Source: Pseudomonadota bacterium
GTDB taxonomy: Bacteria > Myxococcota > Polyangia > Polyangiales > Polyangiaceae
Length of the DNA stretch: 17,423 nt
Assembly: GCA_023419055.1 (NCBI GenBank)
Contig: JAEZYO010000529.1
Location: forward strand, 1 to 17,423
Direction: 5' to 3'
Every line of letters starts with the position of its first letter. Position 1 is the first letter of the stretch. The notes beneath the pieces are model-generated. The model saw only the letters and a program-made list of their open reading frames with translations, was not told where the DNA came from and searched no databases. Shown here one piece after another: positions 1-6,455 of the stretch. Both the position numbers and the translations under genes were made by a program.

Positions 1-261
1 GCTGAACGCTACGAGGAAAGCTTGCCTGGACTCGGCCACGAGTTCCTCGCCGAGATGCGTCAGCGCACGCTCGACGTCGCCGAGGCGCCCTCGAGGTTCC
101 CGGTGTTCGGTAGCGTTCCAGGCGTGCGGTGCGCGCACGCGGTCGGGCGCCTCCCGCACCTGATCGTCTACATGAACGTCGGGGCCACCGTTCACGTGCT
201 CGCATTCATGCATCCGCGACGCCGCCCTGGCTATTGGGCGAGCCGTGGACCGCTTCGTTGA
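1..261 (+). CDS. ParE/RelE-family toxin, 3' part only
   Basis: Reading from base 1 in frame to the TGA at 259-261 gives about 86 residues typical of the ParE/RelE type II toxin fold: an N-terminal helical part ending in LPGLGHEFLAEM, the segment SRFPVFGS, then strands with LIVYMNVG and VHVLAFMHPRR, and a final PGYWASR. This order and the terminal arginine-rich HPRR...YW motif are characteristic of the family, which attacks ribosome-bound mRNA (RelE) or gyrase (ParE). The true start lies left of the window, because family-typical sequence continues to base 1; an internal TTG at 22 would cut off the first helix. Its antitoxin would normally be just upstream, outside the window. Toxin-antitoxin pairs often sit on mobile islands, which fits the tRNA-end repeats just downstream. 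Confidence 0.75.
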   Translation, partial: AERYEESLPGLGHEFLAEMRQRTLDVAEAPSRFPVFGSVPGVRCAHAVGRLPHLIVYMNVGATVHVLAFMHPRRRPGYWASRGPLR

Positions 262-430
262 CGCGCGCGCGGCGAGCGCACGTCCCGGATGTCGTCGAGC
301 TGGTCAGGGAGCTCCCTGAGTCTTGGCGACGAAATGCGACGCCGAGCGACACGGAGCGACAACGCCTCGCTTCCACCCTCCCCCACAAAAATCGGTGAAC
401 GTTGGCTCCGAGGTCGCCCCTGCGCCCGTC

Positions 431-453
431 TTCAATTCCCGGCGCCTCCACTA
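431..453 (+). repeat. tRNA-Ala/tmRNA 3'-end fragment, copy 1 (att-like)
   Basis: A 23-base stretch reads as a T-loop plus acceptor 3' strand (TTCAATTCCC followed by GGCGCCTCCACTA). The CGCCTCC acceptor strand with discriminator A, and U at the position pairing with base 3, fits tRNA-Ala or tmRNA (G3-U70). The 5 bases before TTCAATT do not form a full T-stem and no matching 5' half or anticodon arm lies upstream, so this is a fragment. It matches the copy at 565-587 in 22 of 23 bases; the mismatch turns CCA into CTA. Integrases often target such ends and duplicate them. Confidence 0.6.
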
Positions 454-454
454 T

Positions 455-484
455 GCCCGCAGCTGTGCTGCGGGCTTTCTTTTT
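455..484 (+). terminator. Intrinsic terminator after the first tRNA-end fragment
   Basis: A perfect 9-bp stem, GCCCGCAGC pairing with GCTGCGGGC around a TGT loop, is followed directly by TTTCTTTTT. This is a textbook rho-independent terminator on the plus strand, two bases after the tRNA/tmRNA-like 3' end. That is where the terminator of a genuine tmRNA or tRNA gene would stand, so the fragment and its terminator may have been duplicated together. Confidence 0.8.
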
Positions 485-564
485 GCCGGTTCATTGGACC
501 TACTGACGGACAGGTTCGGATCTCTACCTCGCGGGTCCACCTTCCCTCCCGCCTCGCCGACGGT

Positions 565-587
565 TTCAATTCCCGGCGCCTCCACCA
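565..587 (+). repeat. tRNA-Ala/tmRNA 3'-end fragment, copy 2 (att-like)
   Basis: This second copy of the 23-base T-loop and acceptor-strand sequence ends in an intact CCA. It is 134 bp downstream of the first copy in direct orientation. Flanking bases differ from copy 1 on both sides, so the shared core is the 23 bases themselves, as expected for recombination-site cores. No tRNA 5' half precedes it, and no terminator follows, only a short CTGAA/TTCAG dyad at 596-608. Confidence 0.6.
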
Positions 588-730
588 TAAGTACCTGAAT
601 TTTTCAGATTCAATCGTCAAAGGCCGGGGAACGAACCCGGTGCCCGAGGCTCGACCACGATGCCCGAGCCTTGGGGCAGGCCAGCGCTGCGCCCCCACCG
701 GCGCACTTCGGGAGCACCCTGGTGAGGGCG

Positions 731-1009
731 TCAATGGCTCGCGTAGAGGTGCTGCGCGACCGCGATGAAGTGATAGGCCCACCCCGCCGCGCACGCGACG
801 AGGGCGCCCGGCACGAGCACCCGCGCGAACAACACCTCCGCGCGCTTCCAACGGCTGTGCGCGATCTCGAGCTCCGTCCGCGCCGCGTGCAGTACCTGTC
901 TCGCGAGCACCGGATCGATCGGCTCGCTTGGGAGCGCGCCTAGGATCGCCGCCGCGCCGCCGTCCGGCTCCGCTCCGGCGTGACGCTCCTGCTCTTCGAG
1001 TTGTCTCAT
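731..1009 (-). CDS. Small single-pass membrane protein coupled to an ECF sigma factor (possible anti-sigma)
   Basis: This 92-residue protein is not recognised by family. The ATG at 1009-1007 overlaps the sigma-factor TGA as ATGA and is preceded by GGAAGGAG about 7 bases upstream, which fixes the start over a frame extension to 1039. Residues 1-60 are hydrophilic and charged, with an ERHAGAEPDGG stretch and a helical segment rich in Ala, Arg and Glu. Near the C terminus a hydrophobic span (FARVLVPGALVACAAGWAYHF) can cross the membrane once. Translational coupling to the sigma factor is the usual arrangement for an anti-sigma or co-regulator, but the HxxxCxxC zinc anti-sigma motif is absent, so that role is inference from position. 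Codon third positions are strongly G/C, supporting a real gene. Confidence 0.65.
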   Translation of the reverse strand: MRQLEEQERHAGAEPDGGAAAILGALPSEPIDPVLARQVLHAARTELEIAHSRWKRAEVLFARVLVPGALVACAAGWAYHFIAVAQHLYASH

Positions 1010-1584
1010 GAGGCGCTCCTTCCTCGGCGGCCGGCCCACTTAGCTTCTCCCTGCGCAGCGGCTTCCGCAAGCTTCATGCGCGCGCGTCGCAACCGCTGCC
1101 GCACCGCCTCCGGCGAGAGCCCCAGCACCGCACCGGTCTGCGTTGCGTCGAGCCCCTCCCCCACGACGAGAAGCAGCACCTCGCGGTGCGCATCCGAGAG
1201 CTGCGCGAACGCGGCCTCCGCGCGCGCCGCCTCCGCCCGCGCCTCGGCGTCTTGATCGGGCGCGAGCGCGTGCTGGGGCGGCCCGCTGCCGAGCTCGAGC
1301 ACGCGCGCGATGTCGAGCACCGCCCACCTCCTGTAGCTGCGGTGGCGGTTGCGCGCGACCGTGAAAAGCCACGCGCGCAGGTCCGTGTCGTCTCTCAGCC
1401 TCCTCGCCCCGCGCGTCACCGCGAGCCATGTCTCCTGGAAGAGGTCCTCGGCGAGGTGCTGGCGGCCCGACAGACGCAGCAAGAACGACCATATCCGCTC
1501 GTGGTACCGAGCGTAGACCTCGGCCAGCGCGCGGCCGTCACCGCGGCGCAACCGTCCCACGAGCAGGGACTCGTCCTCGTCCAC
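1006..1584 (-). CDS. ECF-type RNA polymerase sigma factor
   Basis: An RNA polymerase sigma-70 factor of the extracytoplasmic-function class. It has region 2 (YARYHERIWSFLLRL, then AEDLFQETWLAV for the polymerase-binding and -10 recognition helices, and LRAWLFTVARN) and, after an Ala/Glu-rich linker, region 4 (LSDAHREVLLLVV and a helix-turn-helix GLSPEAVRQRLRRARMKL) that reads the -35 box. The GTG at 1584 gives 192 residues starting VDEDESLLVGRL, the usual ECF start spacing. A TTG at 1620 directly after an in-frame TAA would add 12 residues but would place an inverted repeat over the start codon; neither start has a clear ribosome site. It is co-transcribed with the small membrane protein by ATGA overlap. 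The regulated process is unknown. Confidence 0.9.
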   Translation of the reverse strand: MDEDESLLVGRLRRGDGRALAEVYARYHERIWSFLLRLSGRQHLAEDLFQETWLAVTRGARRLRDDTDLRAWLFTVARNRHRSYRRWAVLDIARVLELGSGPPQHALAPDQDAEARAEAARAEAAFAQLSDAHREVLLLVVGEGLDATQTGAVLGLSPEAVRQRLRRARMKLAEAAAQGEAKWAGRRGRSAS

Positions 1585-1611
1585 GACCCAGAGAGCGCAC
1601 GAGCCCGGGGA

Positions 1612-1638
1612 GCGTGACAATTAATTTCTTCGTCACGC
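1612..1638. promoter_or_regulatory. Perfect dyad GCGTGAC-N13-GTCACGC in a divergent promoter region
   Basis: Seven-base perfect arms at 1612-1618 and 1632-1638 flank an AT-rich 13-base centre (AATTAATTTCTTC) in an otherwise GC-rich region. Arm centres are 20 bp apart, about two helical turns, as expected for a dimeric regulator bound to one DNA face. It lies between the leftward sigma factor and the rightward membrane protein at 1684 and could control either or both. No T-run follows, so it is not a terminator. Confidence 0.45.
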
Positions 1639-1683
1639 CCGGCGCCGCCGCGCGCTCAGAGTTGCAAAGACCAAGGAGACGCG

Positions 1684-2046
1684 ATGATTGAAATTTTCAG
1701 AGACGGCGGCTGGGGAATGTGGGCAATCCTGTTCGTGGGCATCCTCCTGATGGTGGAAGCGGCGCGCTTCGCGCATAAACCGGCCCCGAAGCGCCTCGGC
1801 TTCCTGTTGATGCTGGCGCTCTCCACCGTCTCTGCGAGCGTGGCCACGACGCTGATGGACGTCGCCAAGGTGTTCAGCGTGCTCGCCGACAAGGCCAAGA
1901 TCCCGGACGATCAGCTCGTCCGCATCCTCTTCGCGGGGATGAAGGAGTGCATGTCGCCGGGGATGTTCGGCGCGGTGATCCTCACGATCACGGCGCTCCT
2001 CGTCGCGGTAGGGATGTTGCGGCGGGCACGCCCCGCGGAGGCGTGA
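1684..2046 (+). CDS. Small three-helix membrane protein (MotA/TolQ/ExbB-like N terminus)
   Basis: This 120-residue protein opens with MIEIFRDGGWGMWAILFVG, the start commonly seen in MotA/TolQ/ExbB proton-channel relatives. The first hydrophobic helix spans about residues 10-30, a second about 38-58, and a third (MFGAVILTITALLVAVGML) near 95-113, with a soluble stretch containing VFSVLADKAKIPDDQ between. It is about half the length of a true ExbB/TolQ and lacks the large cytoplasmic loop, so channel function is doubtful. Start is clear: AAGGAG at 1673-1678, five bases before ATG. It is divergent from the ECF sigma gene across the dyad, suggesting shared control. No partner ExbD/TolR gene is nearby. 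Confidence 0.7.
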   Translation: MIEIFRDGGWGMWAILFVGILLMVEAARFAHKPAPKRLGFLLMLALSTVSASVATTLMDVAKVFSVLADKAKIPDDQLVRILFAGMKECMSPGMFGAVILTITALLVAVGMLRRARPAEA

Positions 2047-2255
2047 GCGATCGCGCACTTGGGAGCACGATCTGACACTTCAGCGGGGGCAGCGTCGGTG
2101 CCGATTGTGCCTGATTGCTGCTCGATCGTGTTCGGCGGAGAATTCACTGCCGCTCGTCACCGGTAACATGGCGCGCTTCGAGGGCGTGCGTTCCGCTGGA
2201 TACGGGCTCACGATCGAGAACTGGAAGACTTCTTGAGGAGAGCCTGGAGCAAGCC

Positions 2256-3863
2256 ATGGCATTCACGTTTCGAGTCGACGATGTTGCGAAGGCCAGCGTT
2301 GCGCCCCCCACCCGCCCGTTACGCGAGCACCTGGGTGCGGTCATGGCCTTTGGAGGCGATGGCGAGCGGCGCGTACTGACGGGGCCCGGCGCCCAGGTGC
2401 ATCCATTTCTAGGTGCGGTGCATGTGGCATTTGCAGAGCACCGTCCGCTCGTCCTGTCGCCTGACGTGGTGTGGCTCACCATCCTCGCCGGTGTAACGCA
2501 GCATGTGCGCCTCAACGCCGAAAGGCTGCGCGACCGGTTCGTCAGACACCGGGACAAGAAGCGCTTCGAGCTCGTCGTCAATGTCTCGTTGCGTCAGCAA
2601 CCGGATGCCATCAGCGAGGTAGTGTCAGGATTTCGCGATTTGTTGGCCGAGGAAATCGGGCAGGGCACCGCGCGCCTTTTGACCTGCGACTTCTCGACCA
2701 CTACCGAGATCGAGCGCATCGCTAGCGAGGTCATGCTACTCGACACGTTCTCGCCCTACTTCCAATACAGCGTGGTGTGCGTTTGCGGCATCCCGGAACT
2801 TACGCTGCTGGGCGACGCCGACGACTGGCAACAGATTCGCGAGCGCGTCGACATCGTCGCCGAGTTCGAGCTCGGGTGGTGGACCACATCGCTGGCGCCG
2901 ATCCTCGACGAATTCGTGCGTGCCAGTCAGGGCGCTCCGAATGTCGCGTTCTTTCGCGACATCTATCAACCCGTCGACGCCTATGGGGGAGAAACGACTG
3001 TCGGATGGGCTGCACGCTTCTACCCCTACCTGTTCGAGTCGGGGCGCTACGACGTCAAGAACCCGCTGCTAGAAAGACCGCTGGATTGGCGCCCGAAGCC
3101 GAGCGAGAACATTTTCAAGAGCGAAGGCATCAGACCTGACCGTGTGCCCAACGCGCTCGGCGCGTGCCGCATCACGGTCGACGACCAGGTACTGGGCTCA
3201 AAGTATGCGCTGTCGGTGCGAGGAGGACTGGCAGGGATCGAAGTCGATGAACAAGGACGTCTCCTTCCTTTTGCCTGCTGGTCCGTCGTCGAGGACCGAG
3301 GCACGATGCGCGCCGTGATCGAATCGATTCGGGAGCGAGCCGATGCGCGTCATTCGGCGCCCGAACCGCCGCTCACGACCGAGCAGAACTTCTACGAACT
3401 GTTCCAGGAGGTCGTCGAGCTCGTCGAACTGAAGGACGCTTTTGGCGAGCTGCGCGTGTTCGAAGGCGCCGCAGAGTGGCGACTGCGTGCACCCAGTGAG
3501 CAGGTGCTGATCGAGATACCGAACCCCCCCCACTACATCGAGCCTGCCAAGCGCCTGATCGACCTAGCCGACGGATCGTTTCTCGCCTACGCAAGCCATC
3601 GTGACGCCGCGGGCTGGGGGTACTGCGTGGTGCACCTGCACGAGCGCGATCTGGAGCAAAAACCACTTGGAATGCATGCCGACGAGGTCACGGGCCTGAC
3701 GCGCGCAACGCGCGGCCCCACGCAGGATCCTCATTTCAGGGCTCGCCTCGCCCGCACCGAAATCCCCATCGTGGCGCGCTCCCTCACCGAACTCTACGAA
3801 CGCGCACTGGCATGCGACGGAAAGCTCGAGCTAGCGCCCGTCGGCTTCCTTTCTAACGACTAG
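2256..3863 (+). CDS. DUF4419 domain-containing protein
   Basis: A 535-residue soluble protein of the DUF4419 family, function unknown. Family-like stretches in order: HPFLGAVHVAFAEHRPLVLS with DVVWLTILAGVTQHV (about 47-85), LRDRFVRH, a central DDWQQIRERVDIVAEFELGW then SLAPILDEFVRAS (about 185-230), FRDIYQPVDAYGG and a TVGWAARFYPYLF segment. The C-terminal 150 residues (from TEQNFYELFQEVVEL, ending in RSLTELYERALA) look like a separate small domain, loosely SMI1/KNR4-like in its ending; that is a guess. The ATG at 2256 has GGAG six bases upstream. The frame stays open 47 codons further up, but that part has poor composition. It stands alone, with 209 bp before and 189 bp after. No signal peptide or membrane helix is seen. 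Confidence 0.85.
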   Translation: MAFTFRVDDVAKASVAPPTRPLREHLGAVMAFGGDGERRVLTGPGAQVHPFLGAVHVAFAEHRPLVLSPDVVWLTILAGVTQHVRLNAERLRDRFVRHRDKKRFELVVNVSLRQQPDAISEVVSGFRDLLAEEIGQGTARLLTCDFSTTTEIERIASEVMLLDTFSPYFQYSVVCVCGIPELTLLGDADDWQQIRERVDIVAEFELGWWTTSLAPILDEFVRASQGAPNVAFFRDIYQPVDAYGGETTVGWAARFYPYLFESGRYDVKNPLLERPLDWRPKPSENIFKSEGIRPDRVPNALGACRITVDDQVLGSKYALSVRGGLAGIEVDEQGRLLPFACWSVVEDRGTMRAVIESIRERADARHSAPEPPLTTEQNFYELFQEVVELVELKDAFGELRVFEGAAEWRLRAPSEQVLIEIPNPPHYIEPAKRLIDLADGSFLAYASHRDAAGWGYCVVHLHERDLEQKPLGMHADEVTGLTRATRGPTQDPHFRARLARTEIPIVARSLTELYERALACDGKLELAPVGFLSND

Positions 3864-4052
3864 ACATTCCGAACCTACGAACGTACGTGCCCTGCGAACA
3901 TCCCCACGCCGCCGGAGCTCGTCGGCGATCTGCGTCACCACGTCCCACCACTTCGCCCGAGACTAGCGCCCTGGCCAGCGCCGTCTCGACCACGTTCGAG
4001 AACTCGTAGGCTCGGACGATTCCGTCACAACGCCGGGGCACGCTCGAGCACG

Positions 4053-4853
4053 TCAGTTCACACTTTGGTCGGTCGCGAACTCGCTTTCGCCGCCGTCAAT
4101 CGTTCCGTACTGCACGATCGCCGCGCTGGGTTCCGCGAGCGCTCGGGTATCCGCCGCTGCGCCGAGGATGGTTTCGGCGCGCTCGAGCCAGAGCTTGGCG
4201 CGTCGGCGCTCGAGAACGGCCAGGGCGCGCTCGCCGTCGGACGCGTTCACGGCAGCCCAGAAGCTCGCTCCGTGGCGATCGATCTTGTACATGATGGCGG
4301 GGTCGAGCTCGGGCAAGGTCACGACACGCCCGCCGAGGGCGACGAGGCGCTGATACGCCGCGGACGCCTCGAGCTGGCTGAAGTCTCGCGCGCGACCTTC
4401 GTTCTTGACGACGACGTATTCGACCGAGTCGCGGAAGTCGTCGAGCAGGCGCTCGAGGTGGGCGACCGAGTCGAAGCCACCGTCCGTCACGTGCCAGAGA
4501 ACGAGACGCACGTCCATTTCGCGCGCGTAGGCGAGTACGTCGGTCGCGTCGACCCAGCGGCGAAGGGCTCGATGGCTCTGCGCCGGCAAGTCGACGAGAA
4601 CGTGCCGTTCGGCGCCGAGCGCGCGATCGAGGATTTGATCGGCGCTTTCGAGGCGGTCGAGGTCGACCGGTTGCGTGAAGTCGGCGTAGCTGCGTTCGAG
4701 CGCGCCGTGCGATCGATCCGCGTCGAGCGCTGCGAACGCGAGTCCGCGATCGATGAACAGCTGAGCGAGCACGCGCGCGACCACGCTCTTGCCGACGCCA
4801 CCCTTTTCTCCGCCAACGAGATGTACAGTACTCATGCGGGCCGTTTCGTTCAT
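4053..4853 (-). CDS. ParA/MinD-superfamily P-loop ATPase, MobD/TraL-like
   Basis: The N terminus carries a deviant Walker A motif GGEKGGVGKS (residues 14-23 from the first ATG), with the extra signature lysine of the ParA/MinD/MipZ class, followed by AALDADRSHGAL (A' box) and HVLVDLPAQ (Walker B). The later part (EYVVVKNEGRARDFSQLEAS, then GGRVVTLPELDPAIMYKID and SFWAAVN) resembles mobilization-type ATPases (MobD/TraL-like) rather than chromosomal ParA. These act on DNA or cargo through ATP-driven dimerisation. No ParB, relaxase or parS-like site is nearby, so it is an orphan, perhaps left from a mobile element. ATG at 4853 or 4835 could start it; neither has a good ribosome site. The last 50 residues are Ala/Glu-rich and helical. 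Confidence 0.8.
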   Translation of the reverse strand: MNETARMSTVHLVGGEKGGVGKSVVARVLAQLFIDRGLAFAALDADRSHGALERSYADFTQPVDLDRLESADQILDRALGAERHVLVDLPAQSHRALRRWVDATDVLAYAREMDVRLVLWHVTDGGFDSVAHLERLLDDFRDSVEYVVVKNEGRARDFSQLEASAAYQRLVALGGRVVTLPELDPAIMYKIDRHGASFWAAVNASDGERALAVLERRRAKLWLERAETILGAAADTRALAEPSAAIVQYGTIDGGESEFATDQSVN

Positions 4854-4895
4854 CGAGTGCGTGGCGTCAAGCGCGGGGCGATCGCCGATGTTGCG

Positions 4896-4961
4896 CGTGT
4901 TTCAGTGGCAATTTTGGGAAACGTCCGTCGCCGTGTTTCGCAATGCTGCATGACGTGTTTC
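4896..4961. repeat. Three direct CGTGTTTC octamers in a divergent intergenic region
   Basis: CGTGTTTC occurs at 4896-4903, 4932-4939 and 4954-4961, within the 170-bp gap between the ATPase and the small rightward gene. The gap is less GC-rich than its surroundings. Repeated octamers on one strand may be operator or iteron-like sites, but spacing is irregular (36 and 22 bp) and chance cannot be excluded. Confidence 0.25.
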
Positions 4962-5024
4962 GCGCAGCGAAGTGACGCCTGAATCGCTGCTTGGCGCGCG
5001 GCAGGCTGCGAGTAGGCTGCGCGC

Positions 5025-5300
5025 ATGACGACACACGATCATGCGATCGCGGCCCTGTGCGGCGCCGGATTCGATCTCGGCACGGCGGAAGCCGCACTCA
5101 ACGCGCTCGAAGGCGCGCGAGTTCGCCTGGCAGATGCCAACGCCGGGGAGTTCGTCTGCCGCTGGGTAGACGTGCGGGTGCGTGTCGTCCCGCCGGAAGC
5201 CGACACGATCATCCGCACGGTCACGCGCACGACGGACAGCGCATCGCAAAGCAGCACGCACTGGCTCGAGGGGCTCGAGGCGCCGCCGTTCGGGGCGTGA
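5025..5300 (+). CDS. Hypothetical protein, 91 aa
   Basis: Not recognised. The frame has consistent G/C third positions and gives a compact soluble protein. A helical N-terminal half (HAIAALCGAGFDLGTAEAAL, then NALEGARVRLA) is followed by a strand-rich segment (FVCRWVDVRVRVVPP) and a polar Thr/Ser-rich tail ending THWLEGLEAPPFGA. ATG at 5025 has no clear ribosome site. It is divergent from the ATPase and converges on the VOC gene 33 bp away, so it is a single-gene unit. The alternative is a chance open frame in GC-rich DNA, though composition argues against that. Confidence 0.5.
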   Translation: MTTHDHAIAALCGAGFDLGTAEAALNALEGARVRLADANAGEFVCRWVDVRVRVVPPEADTIIRTVTRTTDSASQSSTHWLEGLEAPPFGA

Positions 5301-5332
5301 CGCGGAGTCTGCGCTCGAGCCCTCCGTGTCCG

Positions 5333-5776
5333 TCACCCCGAGATTGGCCGGGGCGCATGAAACTCGCGCAGCGCCGGATCGACGATCAGACACAGCTCGC
5401 CTTTCATGCCGTCGGGATCTTGGAACCACACCGAGTGGAAGGCGCCCAGATCCTCGATCACGCCGCTACTCGCCTCACGTTCGATCAGGCGTTGGCGGAT
5501 GGTTTCGAAGGCCTCGCTCGACGGAGCCGCGATGCCCAGGTGATCCAGGTGACCTCGCCGGAACATGTCCGGCAGCGCATTGCCGTGCGGGCTGCCAGAA
5601 ACCGAGGCCGGGTGCAGCCAGCAACTGGGGCCGCAGCGCAAGATCGCGTGTCGGAAGGCGGGCGTCGTTTCCTCGAACAGAACGGGCATTTCGAACACCT
5701 CGCGGTAGAAGCTCACGAAGCGGTCGATGTCGCTCGTGAGCACGGCCACGTGATTGATACCGGTGACGAGACTCAT
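5333..5776 (-). CDS. VOC-fold (glyoxalase/dioxygenase superfamily) protein
   Basis: A 147-residue protein of the vicinal-oxygen-chelate fold with two beta-alpha-beta-beta-beta modules. The first is INHVAVLTSDIDRFVSFYRE...FEMPVLFEE; the second is HLDHLGIAAPSSEAFETIRQ...WFQDPDGMKGELCLIVD. Candidate metal ligands are the His in NHVAV, the His in HLDHLG and the Glu in KGELCLI, as in glyoxalase I-like and extradiol enzymes; the substrate cannot be read. The start is secure: ATG overlaps the TetR stop as ATGA and AAGGAGGT lies six bases upstream. It is the second gene of a tetR-VOC operon, so its expression is probably set by that repressor, suggesting response to a small organic molecule or reactive electrophile. 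Confidence 0.88.
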   Translation of the reverse strand: MSLVTGINHVAVLTSDIDRFVSFYREVFEMPVLFEETTPAFRHAILRCGPSCWLHPASVSGSPHGNALPDMFRRGHLDHLGIAAPSSEAFETIRQRLIEREASSGVIEDLGAFHSVWFQDPDGMKGELCLIVDPALREFHAPRPISG

Positions 5777-6420
5777 GTCGCTACCTCCTTTCGCCGATGG
5801 CGTTGGCTCGGCTTCGCCCTAGAACTCGATCTGCTTTTCGATCTGGATTTCGTGCTGCGCGCGCGGGCGCCTTTCAAGAGCAAGTCGATGGCGAGCGCCG
5901 CTGCCTCCCCGGCCTCGGTACCGTCCATGTCCCAATATTCCCGTAGCGCGTGCCAGGTGGCAGCTTGACTGAGCAGCTGCACGATCGCCGCTAGACGACG
6001 CGCGTCGCCCGCGCTGAGATGCGGCGCCTCGGACTGCACCAGCCGCAGCGATGCGCGTTGCCGCTGCGCCTTCTGCTTCAAACGTGCCTGTCGGCCTTCG
6101 GGCGCCGTTAGCAACTCGCGCACCACCGGTGCCAGCGGGTCGAAGCCCGGAAAACACCGGCGCACCAGCGCCTTCAACGCCGCCGAGTCCTCCGGCAGCT
6201 GCCCCTGGAAGCCCAGGCGCGCGTTCGCCCACTCGAAAAGGCCCTCGAGCAGCGCTTCGCGCGTCGGGAAATAGCGGTAAAGCGTGCGCTCCGGCACGTC
6301 TGCTGCCTTTGCGACGCTGGCGAACGTCCATTGCCCATCCCGGCCGAGGGCGCGCTCCATCCCTTGCAAAATGCGCTCCCGAACCAGCGCGCTGCGCGCA
6401 TCTGTCAGTGACACTGCCAT
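5773..6420 (-). CDS. TetR/AcrR-family transcriptional regulator
   Basis: A 215-residue TetR-family repressor. The N-terminal DNA-binding domain reads RSALVRERILQGMERAL, then WTFASVAKAADVPERTLYRY and FPTREALLEGLFEWAN, the classic helix-turn-helix with TLYRYFPTREAL. The ligand domain is helical, with LKALVRRCFPGFDPLAPVV and LAAIVQLLSQAATWHALREY. The last 30 residues form an unusual Ser/Arg/Lys-rich basic tail (STKSRSKSRSSSRAK), which may be disordered or contact DNA. ATG at 6420 is chosen over a TTG at 6459 because the palindromic operator lies immediately upstream of and over it, and because TTG would overlap the neighbouring cytochrome gene. The VOC gene follows with ATGA coupling. It likely represses its own operon until a ligand binds. 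Confidence 0.9.
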   Translation of the reverse strand: MAVSLTDARSALVRERILQGMERALGRDGQWTFASVAKAADVPERTLYRYFPTREALLEGLFEWANARLGFQGQLPEDSAALKALVRRCFPGFDPLAPVVRELLTAPEGRQARLKQKAQRQRASLRLVQSEAPHLSAGDARRLAAIVQLLSQAATWHALREYWDMDGTEAGEAAALAIDLLLKGARARSTKSRSKSRSSSRAKPSQRHRRKEVAT

Positions 6421-6439
6421 GATGGCAGTAGAACTGCCA
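6413..6439. promoter_or_regulatory. Compound palindromic operator at the tetR start
   Basis: TGGCAGT-AGA-ACTGCCA (6423-6439) is a perfect 17-bp dyad. The half ACTGCCAT at 6413-6420 also forms a second perfect dyad with ATGGCAGT at 6422-6429 around one central base. Three alternating half-sites are thus packed into 27 bp, overlapping the ATG of the TetR gene. This is the expected layout of a TetR autorepressor site, allowing two dimers or alternative registers. The regulator binding it is inferred from position. Confidence 0.7.
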
Positions 6440-6455
6440 CACGCGAACGATGCGG

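Larger units (their letters stand above)
262..730. other. Gene-free junction region with att-like repeats
   Basis: About 470 bases separate the toxin stop from the next credible gene. Besides the two tRNA-end fragments and the terminator, the right half (620-690) holds small dyads (AGGCTCG/CGAGCCT and CCGGG/CCCGG) without a following T-run on the minus strand. They could weakly terminate the sigma-factor operon that ends at 731. Open frames here are short, in arbitrary phase, and show no family resemblance. The stretch looks like decayed sequence at the edge of an integrated element. Confidence 0.5.

Noticed and set aside
431..587. Reading the two 23-bp repeats as a CRISPR array
   Set aside because: There are only two copies with a 111-bp gap and no cas genes, and the sequence matches a tRNA/tmRNA 3' end including CCA.
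625..690. CCGGG-TTCGTTC-CCCGG on the minus strand, resembling a tRNA T-arm
   Set aside because: The universally conserved A58 of the loop is replaced, and no acceptor stem, anticodon arm or CCA fits around it; probably just a hairpin.
432..1070. 212-codon minus-strand frame across the sigma-operon end and the att region
   Set aside because: It overlaps a better-supported coupled gene in another frame, crosses the terminator and the tRNA fragments, and is Arg/Gly-rich without motifs.
3853..4041. 62-codon minus-strand frame downstream of the ATPase (contains FSNVVETALARALVSG)
   Set aside because: The composition is partly gene-like, but there is no start signal and no family match, and it runs into the DUF4419 stop; perhaps a decayed gene, not supportable as a CDS.
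4897..4925. Possible parS site near the ATPase, because TGTTTCA resembles a half-site
   Set aside because: The second half of the parS palindrome is absent, and no ParB gene is in the window.
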